From Metapseudomonas sp043392685 (GTDB lineage Bacteria; Pseudomonadota; Gammaproteobacteria; Pseudomonadales; Pseudomonadaceae): 64,000 nucleotides of DNA. Numbering within the stretch: the first letter of the stretch is position 1; each line of letters opens with the position of its first letter. Positions 32,953-40,857 of the stretch are shown in pieces. The notes beneath the pieces were generated by a model, which saw only the letters and a list, made by a program, of their open reading frames with translations, did not search any database and was not told the DNA's origin. The stretch lies in NCBI GenBank assembly GCA_043392685.1, contig JBHZGM010000001.1. One strand, 5' to 3'. The translations under genes were made by a program, and so were the position numbers.

Positions 32953-34317
32953 ATGCCCCGTCTCACTCAACTTGGACTCACCTTCTGCCTGTCATTCGGC
33001 CTGCTGGGTGGAACGCCCCAGGCGAACGTTCTCGACGCTGAGCAGAAGCTCATCGGTGAGGCGTTCTACTACACCTATCCGCTGTACAAGCTGTCCGACT
33101 ACCGCTGGATCGCCCTCAACGACGCGACAGCCCGTACCCATACCCAGCTCAACAAGTTCGCCCACTCGCGCGAGATCACGACGCCGGAAGATCGCTGGGC
33201 CAATGCCCCCATCGTCGATGCGCTTTACTCGACCGCCTGGATGGACCTCGCCAGCGGCCCGGTCACCTTGCACGTACCCGATACGGGCAAGCGCTACTAC
33301 GTGCTCACCCTGATCGATTTCTACAGCAACACCTTCTCCTATACCGGTACGCGCGCGACCGGCAATGCTGCTCAGCGCCTGTGGCTGGTCGGGCCTGACT
33401 GGAAGGGCGAGGTGCCGGCGGACGTGCGCCTGGTGCGGGCGCCAACCAACGATGTCTACGTGAACCTGCGGGTGCTGGTGGATGGCAAAGCCGACCTCCC
33501 GGCGGCGCACGCCGTGCAGGATGGCTTCCGGATCGAGCCCGTCAGCACGGCCAGGGCCAACGCGCCGGCTCGCCCCCAGCCCCTGCGCGACGATGCCGAA
33601 CGCTATCTGCAGGTGGTCAACCAGATGCTCGAGCTGGACCCACCGCCGCCGGAGCAGCGTCAGAAACTGCAGGCGTTCGCCAAGGTTGGCGTCTGCGGCA
33701 AAGCCTGTAGCTGGGACAAGCTGCCCACCTCGCAGCAGCAGGCCTGGCGCATAGCGCTGCCGAAACTGCAGGCTGCCTTCATGCAGACCTACCTCCAAAT
33801 CAGTGCGGCCAACAGCTGGATCGACTACAGCCCGCCCGGCTCGCTGCTGGGTACCGACAAGCAACGGGACTTCCAGCAGCGGGCCTACGCGCTTGCCCTG
33901 GGCATGGGCATGCTGGGCCTGCGCCGGGAAGAGGCCAACTACTGGATCACCCTGCGTGACGAACAGGGCCAGGCCCTGAAAGGTGATGCCCGCTACCGCT
34001 TGCGCCTGCCACCCGGCGGCCTGCCCGCACAAGCATTCTGGTCGATCAGCCTGTACACCGCCGGCAAGGATGGACAGTTCCTCTACGCCAACCCATTGAA
34101 GCGCCACCACCTGGGTGATCGCACCGGCCTCACCGCCAATCCGGACGGCAGCGTCGACATCATCCTGCAGCCGCAGCCGCCTGCCGAGCTTCACAGCAAC
34201 TGGCTGCCAACTCCGGCCGATGGCCAGGAATTCGAACTGTTCGTTCGCGCCTACATCCCCACGTCCGAGGTACTGGCGGGCAGCTTCAAGATGCCACCGG
34301 TGCACCGGCTGGACTGA
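32953..34317 (+). CDS. DUF1254/DUF1214 exported protein, paralogue 3
   Basis: A 454-residue protein with a short signal peptide (MPRLTQLGLTFCLSFGLLGGTPQA). DUF1254: EAFYYTYPLYKLSDYRW, NKFAHSREITTPEDRWANAPIVDALYSTAWMDLASGPV; DUF1214: FWSISLYTAGKDGQFLYANP, LTANPDGSVDIILQPQPP and NWLPTPADGQEFELFVRAYIP. It shares the terminal NWLPTP motif with paralogue 2. AGGAG precedes the ATG at 32953. A hairpin (34323-34345) follows the stop. Confidence 0.83.
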   Translation: MPRLTQLGLTFCLSFGLLGGTPQANVLDAEQKLIGEAFYYTYPLYKLSDYRWIALNDATARTHTQLNKFAHSREITTPEDRWANAPIVDALYSTAWMDLASGPVTLHVPDTGKRYYVLTLIDFYSNTFSYTGTRATGNAAQRLWLVGPDWKGEVPADVRLVRAPTNDVYVNLRVLVDGKADLPAAHAVQDGFRIEPVSTARANAPARPQPLRDDAERYLQVVNQMLELDPPPPEQRQKLQAFAKVGVCGKACSWDKLPTSQQQAWRIALPKLQAAFMQTYLQISAANSWIDYSPPGSLLGTDKQRDFQQRAYALALGMGMLGLRREEANYWITLRDEQGQALKGDARYRLRLPPGGLPAQAFWSISLYTAGKDGQFLYANPLKRHHLGDRTGLTANPDGSVDIILQPQPPAELHSNWLPTPADGQEFELFVRAYIPTSEVLAGSFKMPPVHRLD

Positions 34318-34322
34318 CCCTG

Positions 34323-34345
34323 GCGAGCCGGCAATACCGGCTCGC
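34323..34345 (+). terminator. hairpin after the third DUF1254 gene
   Basis: Nine-bp stem GCGAGCCGG/CCGGCTCGC with CAATA loop, 5 bases after the stop. No T-run follows, so termination is partial at best. It may mark the end of the operon before the surE-like gene 140 bp on. Confidence 0.5.
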
Positions 34346-34485
34346 TGATCCCGGGCATGCCGGGAGGCGAACGCCACAATGGCGCCGCTGCCCGGCAGTA
34401 GTTGCAACAGCACCTTGTTAGACCTGAAACAAACCGTCCGTTAGGTCAGCTTTTCCAAGCAGCCCCACCTCACGAGGAAACAATA

Positions 34486-35475
34486 ATGAAAACGCTGTTG
34501 AGCGCCGGTATTGGCGCGGCCGCCCTTGGTCTCTCCCTGCAGGCCAGTGCCTTGAACATTCTCCTGACCAACGACGACGGCTGCCGCGCTCCCGGCATCG
34601 ATGCCGTGTACCAGGAGCTGGTCGCCGCCGGCCACCAGGTGACCCTGGTGGGTCCGCAGAACGACAGCAGCGGCATCGGCGCCGCCAGCGTGGTGGTGCC
34701 AGGCCAGGCCGTAGCCGTCACCCAGCTGGCCCCGGGCAAGTACTGCGTAGGCGCCCCCGCCGACTACACCCCACCGGCCGGCAAGACCTCAGCCATTGGC
34801 ACCCCGGTGGACGCGGTGAACGTCGGCCTCGACCTGTTGCTGAAAGACAACCGCCCGGACCTGGTGGTCTCCGGCACCAACTTCGGCGACAACGTCGGCC
34901 CGCTGACGCAGATGTCCGGCACCGTCAACGCCGCCGTGCGCGCCATGTTCAAGGGCATACCGGCGGTGGCCGTGTCCACCGCCATCGACCTGCAACTGTT
35001 CGCCCAGGACCCGCAGGCCGGCTACCAGAAAACCCTCGACGCCATGGACGACACCGCGCGCTTTGCCGTCCGCGTGATCGACCGTGCGGCCGGCGTCGGC
35101 GCCGAGGCCCGGCGCATCTGCGACAAGAGCCACGGCAAGGCCAAGCCTCACTGCGAGACCAACGTGATCGGCCTGCCGGGCACCACCGGGCTGAACATCA
35201 ACTACCCGGCACTGGAAGCCGGTCAGGTGACGGGCGTCGCCTTCGCCCCCATCGGCGACTGGGGCAATGTGGCATTCGCCCCGCAACAGGGTGCCGATGG
35301 CGTGGTGCGGGTCAACCTGGTCCCGCCGCCCGCCCCGACCGCCGAACAGAAACAGGCCGACGCTTACCAGCTCGGCCTCGGCAAGGCAGTGATCACTGTG
35401 ATCGACGGCAACCTCACCGCCTCGGCCATCATGCAGGCTCAAACGAAGCTGATGCTGGAAGGGGTGAAACCCTGA
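34486..35475 (+). CDS. exported SurE-family 5'-nucleotidase/acid phosphatase
   Basis: A 329-residue SurE-fold phosphatase that, unlike housekeeping SurE, carries a signal peptide (MKTLLSAGIGAAALGLSLQASA). The metal-binding motif NILLTNDDG follows directly. The phosphate-binding motif SGTNFGDNVGPLTQMSGTVNAA is intact, and a second conserved segment reads GIPAVAVS. Two extra cysteine pairs (CRAPG, YCVGAP; RRICDKSHGKAKPHCE) suit a disulfide-bonded periplasmic enzyme. It could dephosphorylate a phosphorylated isoprenoid, sterol or nucleotide outside the cytoplasm (inference). GAGGAAACAATA precedes the ATG, and a strong terminator follows. Confidence 0.84.
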   Translation: MKTLLSAGIGAAALGLSLQASALNILLTNDDGCRAPGIDAVYQELVAAGHQVTLVGPQNDSSGIGAASVVVPGQAVAVTQLAPGKYCVGAPADYTPPAGKTSAIGTPVDAVNVGLDLLLKDNRPDLVVSGTNFGDNVGPLTQMSGTVNAAVRAMFKGIPAVAVSTAIDLQLFAQDPQAGYQKTLDAMDDTARFAVRVIDRAAGVGAEARRICDKSHGKAKPHCETNVIGLPGTTGLNINYPALEAGQVTGVAFAPIGDWGNVAFAPQQGADGVVRVNLVPPPAPTAEQKQADAYQLGLGKAVITVIDGNLTASAIMQAQTKLMLEGVKP

Positions 35476-35496
35476 GCATTCGCTGATTGAAAAAAC

Positions 35497-35523
35497 AGCC
35501 CCGCGAGCATGCGGGGCTTTTTT
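35497..35523 (+). terminator. Rho-independent terminator after the surE-like gene
   Basis: Eight-bp stem AGCCCCGC/GCGGGGCT with GAGCAT loop followed by six T. Ends the rightward transcript of the island's first half. Confidence 0.9.
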
Positions 35524-35557
35524 GCGTGTGCGAAAGGCCTGGTGATTCGCAGCAAAG

Positions 35558-35629
35558 CGTAGCCCGGTTGAAATCCGGGAGTAGCGGAGGGACTTTCCCC
35601 GGATTTCATCCGACTACGGAACTGGTTCA
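35558..35629. repeat. GTAGCCCGG..ATCCGGG / CCCCGGATTTCATC palindromic repeat, copy 1
   Basis: A 72-bp imperfect palindrome with CGTAGCC..TTGAAATCCGGG on the left and CCCCGGATTTCATCCGACTACGG on the right. A second copy is at 50736-50798. Both copies lie next to a GAATTCATTC-type REP unit. Confidence 0.75.
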
Positions 35630-35670
35630 AAGATCAATCGGAGGGGCAGGCCTTGCCACCAAGATCTTCA

Positions 35671-35700
35671 TAGAAGGGGCGAATTCATTCGCCCCTACAG
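35671..35700. repeat. REP unit, perfect hairpin form
   Basis: AGGGGCGAAT-TC-ATTCGCCCCT, a perfect 10-bp inverted repeat (35675-35696) of the GAATTCATTC REP subtype, 18 bp before the OYE gene's stop side. Confidence 0.75.
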
Positions 35701-35717
35701 GAATGTCGAGTATCGAG

Positions 35718-36929
35718 TCAGGCAAACACCGTCGGTTGGTTCAGCACGCAGCGAATCCCGCCCGGCAGCCCCATGCTGGCCACGCACTGGTTGCAGTGGG
35801 TGCAGCCGCTGCGCCAGGTTGCGCCTTCGTCCTGCAGGCGTTGCGGCAGGTGCGGGTCATTGAGCAGAGCGCGTCCCAGGGCGAGGAAGTCGAAGCCTTC
35901 CTCCACCGCACGCGCCATGCCGTCGGCGCTGGTCACGCCGCCCAGGTACACCAGGGGCATGGATACCGCCCGGCGCATCTGACGGGCCAGTTCGAGGAAG
36001 TAGAGTTCCTCGAACGGCAGGTCCGGGAAGCTCGCGCCGCCGAACCATTTCATCGCCGTGCGCTGCAACGGGTTCTTCTCCAGCGGCACCATCTGTTGCA
36101 GCGGGCTGTCGCCACGGAAGAGGAACATCGGCGTGCGACTGACCAGCCCGCCGCTCATGACGATCGCGTCCAGCCCCGCCTGCTCCAGCAATAGCGCGGC
36201 CTGACAGGCTTCCCCTATGTCCAGGCCGCCCTTGAAACCGTCGCTCAGGTTGAGCTTGGCAAGGATCGGGAAATCCCGTCCCACGGCGCTGCGGACCGCC
36301 GCCAGCACCTGCAGCGGCAAGCGCATGCGGTTTTCCAGACAGCCACCGTAAGTGTCGCGACGCTTGTTCAGCGCCGGGGAGATGAACTGGCTGAGCAGGT
36401 AGCCATGCCCCATGTGGATTTCGACGGCATCGAATCCCGCGTCACGTACCAGGCTGGCTGCCGCCGCGTACTCGGCGACGGTGCGGCCGATATCGGCGCT
36501 GTCCATGGCGCCGCCGAAGGGAATTCCGGAGAACAGCCCGTACTGGTTGATGCAGGCGCTGGGGCCGCGCGGACGTGGGATGGTGCGCGGGCGATTGCGG
36601 CTGAAATAGCCGCAGTGGGCAAGCTGGGCAGAGATGGCGCCCCCTTCGGCATGCACCGCTGCAGTCAGGCGCTGCAACTGCGGGAAGATGCCGGCGTGCA
36701 TCCACATCTGGTCGGGGAAGGTCAGGCCATCCGGGGAGACACCGCAATAGGCCACCGTGGTCAGACCGACACCGCCCCGCGCCATGGCGGCGTGATGGCG
36801 GATCAGGTCGTCGCCCGGAATCCCGCCCGGGCACATGCCTTCGAAGGTGGCGGTCTTGATCAGGCGGTTGCGCAGTTGAAGGCCGGCCAGGCGAGCCGGC
36901 TGCCGCAGGGTATCCAGTTGCGGGCTCAT
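35718..36929 (-). CDS. OYE-type NADH:flavin oxidoreductase with C-terminal cysteine cluster
   Basis: A 403-residue FMN TIM-barrel enzyme of the old yellow enzyme/2,4-dienoyl-CoA reductase group. Landmarks: RLIKTATFEGM at the N-terminus, GAISAQLAHCGYFSRNR, the substrate-binding histidine pair in AVEIHMGHGYLLSQFISPALNKRRDTYGGCLENR, and FLALGRALLNDPHLP. The tail has CTHCNQC and a fourth cysteine 12 residues on, resembling the [4Fe-4S] site of dienoyl-CoA reductases. The FAD/NADH domain of that subgroup is missing, so an external electron donor may be needed. It overlaps the RibB-like gene by ATGA. Probable role: reduction of an activated ring double bond. Confidence 0.85.
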   Translation of the reverse strand: MSPQLDTLRQPARLAGLQLRNRLIKTATFEGMCPGGIPGDDLIRHHAAMARGGVGLTTVAYCGVSPDGLTFPDQMWMHAGIFPQLQRLTAAVHAEGGAISAQLAHCGYFSRNRPRTIPRPRGPSACINQYGLFSGIPFGGAMDSADIGRTVAEYAAAASLVRDAGFDAVEIHMGHGYLLSQFISPALNKRRDTYGGCLENRMRLPLQVLAAVRSAVGRDFPILAKLNLSDGFKGGLDIGEACQAALLLEQAGLDAIVMSGGLVSRTPMFLFRGDSPLQQMVPLEKNPLQRTAMKWFGGASFPDLPFEELYFLELARQMRRAVSMPLVYLGGVTSADGMARAVEEGFDFLALGRALLNDPHLPQRLQDEGATWRSGCTHCNQCVASMGLPGGIRCVLNQPTVFA

Positions 36930-38017
36930 GCCGGCTCCCGTGCGTCGAAGGGGACGAATTCGGCGACTTCCAACTCGAAGCCGGACACCGCCTTGTAGCT
37001 CACCGGAAAACTCAACAGACGCATCTTGCGCACACCCACGTCGCGCAGGATCTGCGCACCAACGCCCAATGTGCGCTGCGGGAAGCTGGGCGGACGTGGC
37101 TTCTGCGAGCCATGCTGGAGCTGCTCGATCACCGCCGTCGGGGTTTCCTGGTGCGCCAGCAGCACCACCACGCCTGCGCCCTCCTCCGCCACCTTCGCCA
37201 GGGAGCGCTCGAGGTTCCAGTGGTTCGGGTGGGTGTCGAGCAGATCGCGCAGGGTCTCCACCGACTGCACCCGCACCAGCGTGGGCCGGTCGCGGCGGAC
37301 TTCACCACGAACCAGGGCCAGGTGCAACTGCCCCTGGTAGTCGTCTAGGTAGGTGATGGTGCGGAACTCGCCGTGGCGGGTGCGGATGGGGTACTCGCCC
37401 GAGCGGCGAATAGTGCCCTCGTGGAGGATGCGGTAGTGGATCAGGTCGGCCACGCTGCCCAGGGGCAAGCCGTGGCGCTGGGCGAAATCGCGCAGCGCCT
37501 GGCCACGGGCCGGTTCGCCCTGTTCGTCAAGAATGCTGACCAGCACGGCGGCCGGCATCAGGCCGGCGAGCCGCGCCAGGTCGCAGGCCGCTTCCACATG
37601 GCCGGCCCGCTGCATCACGCCACCGGGCTGGGCACGCAAGGGGAAAATGTGACCGGGCTGCACCAGGTCGGCGGCGCTGCTGGCCGGGTCCACGGCGACT
37701 GCGACGGTGCGGGCGCGGTCGGCAGCGGAAATGCCGGTGGACACGCCGCTGCGCGCCTCGATGGACAGGGTGAAGCCCATGCCGTGGCGGGCCCGCGAGT
37801 TGGGCACCATGAGTTCCAGGCCGAGGGCCTTGCAGCGCTCCTCGGTCAGGGCAAGGCAGATCAGCCCGCGCGCCTCGCGCGCCATGAAGTTGATGGCGGC
37901 GGCATCGGCATGGCCAGCGGCAATCACCAGCGAACCTTCGCCCTCCCCCTCATCGTCGGTCACCACCAGCATGGCGCCGCTGGCCATGGCTTCGATCAGT
38001 CGCTGCGGGCTGTTCAT
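36926..38017 (-). CDS. ribB: 3,4-dihydroxy-2-butanone-4-phosphate synthase (RibB) with degenerate GTP cyclohydrolase II domain
   Basis: A 363-residue RibBA-like protein making the four-carbon precursor of riboflavin from ribulose 5-phosphate. RibB domain about 1-200: MASGAMLVVTDDEGEGEGSLVIAA, NFMAREARGLICLAL and HIFPLRAQPGGVMQRAGHVEA are intact. In the C-terminal region (about 205-363) the zinc-binding cysteine cluster of GTP cyclohydrolase II is absent; the equivalent stretch reads PTLVRVQSVETLRDLLDT. That domain should therefore be inactive. It sits in an operon with flavoenzymes, suggesting a dedicated flavin supply (inference). Eleven bp from the upstream lipase stop, ATGA overlap downstream. 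Confidence 0.86.
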   Translation of the reverse strand: MNSPQRLIEAMASGAMLVVTDDEGEGEGSLVIAAGHADAAAINFMAREARGLICLALTEERCKALGLELMVPNSRARHGMGFTLSIEARSGVSTGISAADRARTVAVAVDPASSAADLVQPGHIFPLRAQPGGVMQRAGHVEAACDLARLAGLMPAAVLVSILDEQGEPARGQALRDFAQRHGLPLGSVADLIHYRILHEGTIRRSGEYPIRTRHGEFRTITYLDDYQGQLHLALVRGEVRRDRPTLVRVQSVETLRDLLDTHPNHWNLERSLAKVAEEGAGVVVLLAHQETPTAVIEQLQHGSQKPRPPSFPQRTLGVGAQILRDVGVRKMRLLSFPVSYKAVSGFELEVAEFVPFDAREPA

Positions 38018-38027
38018 TTTCGTTTCC

Positions 38028-38954
38028 TCAGTTCAATGCCTGGCGCAGGTCGGCAGCCGCCGCTTCCAGTGCTGACTGCGCCTTTTCGACGAACGCGGCC
38101 ATGCTGATGAAGCCGTGGATCATGCCATCGCAACGCTCCAGGCGAACCTTGACCCCGGCCTGCTGCAGACGCCTGGCGAAGTCTTCGCCTTCGTCGCGCA
38201 GGGGGTCGTATTCGGCAGTGATCAGGGTGGTGGCCGGCAGGCCGGCGAGGTCTTCGGCACGCAGGGGCGAAGCCAGGGCATCGTCGACCAGCTCGGCGCG
38301 GGGCAGGTATTGGTTCCAGAACCAGCGCATCTGCTCGTACGTCAGGAAGTAGCCGTCGGCAAAGGCTTCGTAGGAGGCGCTGTCGCAGCGGGCATCGGTG
38401 ACCGGATAGAACAGGCACTGGTAAGCGATGCGCGGGGCCTTGCGGATTTGCGCCAGGCGGCTCACAGCGATGGCCAGGTTGCCGCCGGCGCTGTCTCCGG
38501 CCACGGCCAGGCGACAGGCATCGAAGCCCAGTTCACGGGCGCGCTCGGCCAGGTCGCAGATGGCGCGGTAGCAGTCGTGGGGCGCCGCCGGAAAGCGGCT
38601 CTCCGGCGCCAGGCGATAGGCCACCGAAACCACCACGGCATTGCACAGGCACGCGAGGCTGCGGCAGAGGTTGTCGTGGGTGTCGAGATTACCCATGACG
38701 AAACCGCCGCCATGGAAGTACACCAGCAGCGGCAGGTCGTCACGCTCCTCCGGTCGGTACAGTCGCGCATCCAGCTCGCCTTCGGCGCCGGCCAGCTTGA
38801 GGTTGCGCACCTCGAACAGGCGCTCGCCAGGCACTGGCGGCATCAGGTTGTCGCAGAACTGCCGGTATTGCAGCGGGTCGAGCTGGCTGTAGTCCGGTTG
38901 CGGCATGCCGCTGAACTGCTGGAGGACAGCTGCGATCTGTGGATCGAGGGACAT
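38028..38954 (-). CDS. HSL-family alpha/beta hydrolase (esterase/lipase)
   Basis: A 308-residue carboxylesterase of the hormone-sensitive-lipase group. The oxyanion motif YFHGGGFVMG, nucleophile elbow GDSAGG, the acid in EYDPLRDEGE and the histidine in MIHGFI complete the triad. It is cytosolic, with no signal peptide. Expected to hydrolyse a short-chain ester or lactone; within this island it may release an acyl group from the substrate (inference). AAGGAG lies 7 bases before the ATG at 38954. Only 11 bp separate it from the upstream SDR. Confidence 0.9.
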   Translation of the reverse strand: MSLDPQIAAVLQQFSGMPQPDYSQLDPLQYRQFCDNLMPPVPGERLFEVRNLKLAGAEGELDARLYRPEERDDLPLLVYFHGGGFVMGNLDTHDNLCRSLACLCNAVVVSVAYRLAPESRFPAAPHDCYRAICDLAERARELGFDACRLAVAGDSAGGNLAIAVSRLAQIRKAPRIAYQCLFYPVTDARCDSASYEAFADGYFLTYEQMRWFWNQYLPRAELVDDALASPLRAEDLAGLPATTLITAEYDPLRDEGEDFARRLQQAGVKVRLERCDGMIHGFISMAAFVEKAQSALEAAAADLRQALN

Positions 38955-38965
38955 GCTGGTGCTCC

Positions 38966-39781
38966 TTATGCGTCGGCCATCTGGAAGACCGGATTGGTCT
39001 CGTCGAGGATGCTGGCCAGGCGCCGTTCCAGCGCCGGCTTGAAGTTCTTGTGGGGCAGCAGCCAGAAGCGCCCGGCCTCGATACCGGCGACGACTTCGCG
39101 GGCCAGTTCGCGCGGGGCCATGCCCTGGCGGATGCTGCTGTCGAGCAGTGCGTCGAGCTGGCCGGCAGCGGCGCTGGCGGCCTGGTTGGAAGTCATGATG
39201 TCGCTGGCCACCGGGCCCGGGCAGAGCACGGACACGCTCACCTGGGCCTGGAGCATGGCCAGTTCGTAGTGGAGGGTTTCCGACAGGGCCACCACCGCCT
39301 GCTTGCTGACGGTGTAAGGGCCGAGCATCGGGCTGCACACCAGGCCGGCGAGCGATGCCGTGTTGACCACCTGGGCCGGGCGCTGCTGGCCGAGCAGCAG
39401 CGGAACGAAGCTGCGGATGCCGTTGATCACGCCGCCGAGGTTGATGTCCAGCAGACGCTGCCAGCGGTCTGCGCCGATTTCCCAGCTGAAGCCGGTCTGC
39501 ATGACTCCGGCGTTGTTGAACAGCAGGTCGACGCCGCCAAAGCGTTCCACCGCCAGATCACGCAGCTGATCCACCTGGGCCGCATCGCCCACGTCGGCCA
39601 CCCGGCTTACTACCTCCACGCCCTGCCCCTGCAGATGCTCGGTGAGGGCCGCCAGGCGCTGCCCGTCGACGTCGCTCAGTACCAGGCGCAATCCCCTCGC
39701 GCCCGCTTCTTCCGCCAGGCCGCTGCCTATGCCGCCTGCCGCACCGGTGATCACCGCCACCTGGCCCTGTTCGATTCGCAT
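38966..39781 (-). CDS. short-chain dehydrogenase/reductase
   Basis: A 271-residue classical SDR with TGAAGGIG at residues 13-20, NNAGV, the catalytic serine in VNTASLAGLV, Y-x-x-x-K in PYTVSKQA and PGPVASDI after it. DVDGQRL near the second strand suggests NAD rather than NADP preference (the aspartate in LSDVD). First gene of the SDR-esterase-RibB-OYE operon. It lies directly downstream of island regulon site 3. Confidence 0.89.
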   Translation of the reverse strand: MRIEQGQVAVITGAAGGIGSGLAEEAGARGLRLVLSDVDGQRLAALTEHLQGQGVEVVSRVADVGDAAQVDQLRDLAVERFGGVDLLFNNAGVMQTGFSWEIGADRWQRLLDINLGGVINGIRSFVPLLLGQQRPAQVVNTASLAGLVCSPMLGPYTVSKQAVVALSETLHYELAMLQAQVSVSVLCPGPVASDIMTSNQAASAAAGQLDALLDSSIRQGMAPRELAREVVAGIEAGRFWLLPHKNFKPALERRLASILDETNPVFQMADA

Positions 39782-39842
39782 GGCTGACGCTCCTGCCTCT
39801 TGTTGTAGTGGCCGCCAGTAGAGCGGCTCCGGCTCGCCACTC

Positions 39843-39862
39843 CATCGTCCGAGCGGACGAGG
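39843..39862 (-). promoter_or_regulatory. island regulon site 3 (SDR-esterase-RibB-OYE promoter)
   Basis: CATCGTCC-GAGC-GGACGAGG: perfect left arm, right arm 7 of 8. Reading minus, a -10-like CTCTAC (39823-39818) is centred 32 bp away, and the SDR ATG is at 39781. Confidence 0.7.
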
Positions 39863-39869
39863 CTGCAGG

Positions 39870-40844
39870 TCAGCCAGCGACTTGCAGCACCTGTTTACGT
39901 CGCGCGTGCCCGTGCTGGAGCCGATCGTGGGCGCTGGCCACGTCGCTCAGGGGCAGCAGGTCCAGCGCGGGTGGCCGTACCCGGCCGGCGGCCAGCAGGC
40001 TGGCGATGCGGCCGAGCAATTCACCGCTGGGCATGCGGCTGTAGGCCACCGCCGTGCGCAGGCCGCGTCGGGCCGCCTCGGCGTGATCGGGACCGGCATC
40101 GCCCGGGGCCAGGGTGAGGATGGCGACCAGGGCGCCGCCCGGCCGCAACAGGTCGAGCCCGTTCGGCAGGCTGCCCCCACCGATGCAGTCGAGCACCAGG
40201 TCTACGCCCTCCGGAGCCCAGCGGCGCAGGGCCCCGTGGATATCGCCGGCACGGTAATCGATGGCGAGTTCGGCGCCCGAGGCCTTGGCCTGGCCGGCGT
40301 TATCGGCGCTACAGGTGGTGGCGATGCGCGCACCGGCACAGCGGGCGAACTGAATGGCGAATCCACCCACCGCACTGCCGCCGCCATGCACCAGCACGGT
40401 CTGGCCGGGACGCAGGGCGCCCTCTTCGAGCAGGCCGGTCCAGGCCGCCAGTGCTGGCGTCGGCACAGCGGCGGCAGCGGCGAAGTCGAGGTTCTCCGGC
40501 ATCGCCACCAGGGAGGCACGGGAGACGCAGGCGTACTCGGCGTAGGAGCCCCACTTGCCGGCGCCGACATCGCTCTGGGCGAACACCCGGCTGCCCAGCG
40601 GCAGGTCGTCCACGCCCTCGCCCAACGCGACTACGGTTCCAGCCAGGTCGAAGCCGAGGACGAAGGGAAAGCGATAGTCGAGGAAGGCACCCAGGTAGCC
40701 CTCGCGGCATTTCCAGTCCGCCGGGTTCACCCCGGCACACACCACTTGCACCAGCACTTCGCCGGGGCCGGGTTGTGGACGTTCCAGTTCCTTGAGTTGC
40801 AGGACTTCGGCTCCGCCGAGGCGTTCGATCACCACTGCACGCAT
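39870..40844 (-). CDS. zinc-less MDR oxidoreductase (quinone/enone reductase type)
   Basis: A 324-residue medium-chain reductase. The GroES-like N-domain includes VVCAGVNPADWKCREG and VLGFDLAGTVVALGEGV; the Rossmann motif is VHGGGSAVGGFAIQFA (about residue 145). Zinc-ligand cysteines of true alcohol dehydrogenases are absent. The likely activity is NADPH-dependent reduction of an enone or quinone. Third gene of the Dabb-Dabb-MDR operon, 13 bp after its neighbour, with CTGGAG before the ATG. Confidence 0.88.
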   Translation of the reverse strand: MRAVVIERLGGAEVLQLKELERPQPGPGEVLVQVVCAGVNPADWKCREGYLGAFLDYRFPFVLGFDLAGTVVALGEGVDDLPLGSRVFAQSDVGAGKWGSYAEYACVSRASLVAMPENLDFAAAAAVPTPALAAWTGLLEEGALRPGQTVLVHGGGSAVGGFAIQFARCAGARIATTCSADNAGQAKASGAELAIDYRAGDIHGALRRWAPEGVDLVLDCIGGGSLPNGLDLLRPGGALVAILTLAPGDAGPDHAEAARRGLRTAVAYSRMPSGELLGRIASLLAAGRVRPPALDLLPLSDVASAHDRLQHGHARRKQVLQVAG

Positions 40845-40857
40845 GCGTGTCTCCAGG

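Noticed and set aside
34432..34451. Possible sixth regulon site upstream of the surE-like gene
   Set aside because: The left arm matches 6 of 8 but the right arm only about 3 of 8, and no -10-like hexamer sits 32-33 bp downstream.
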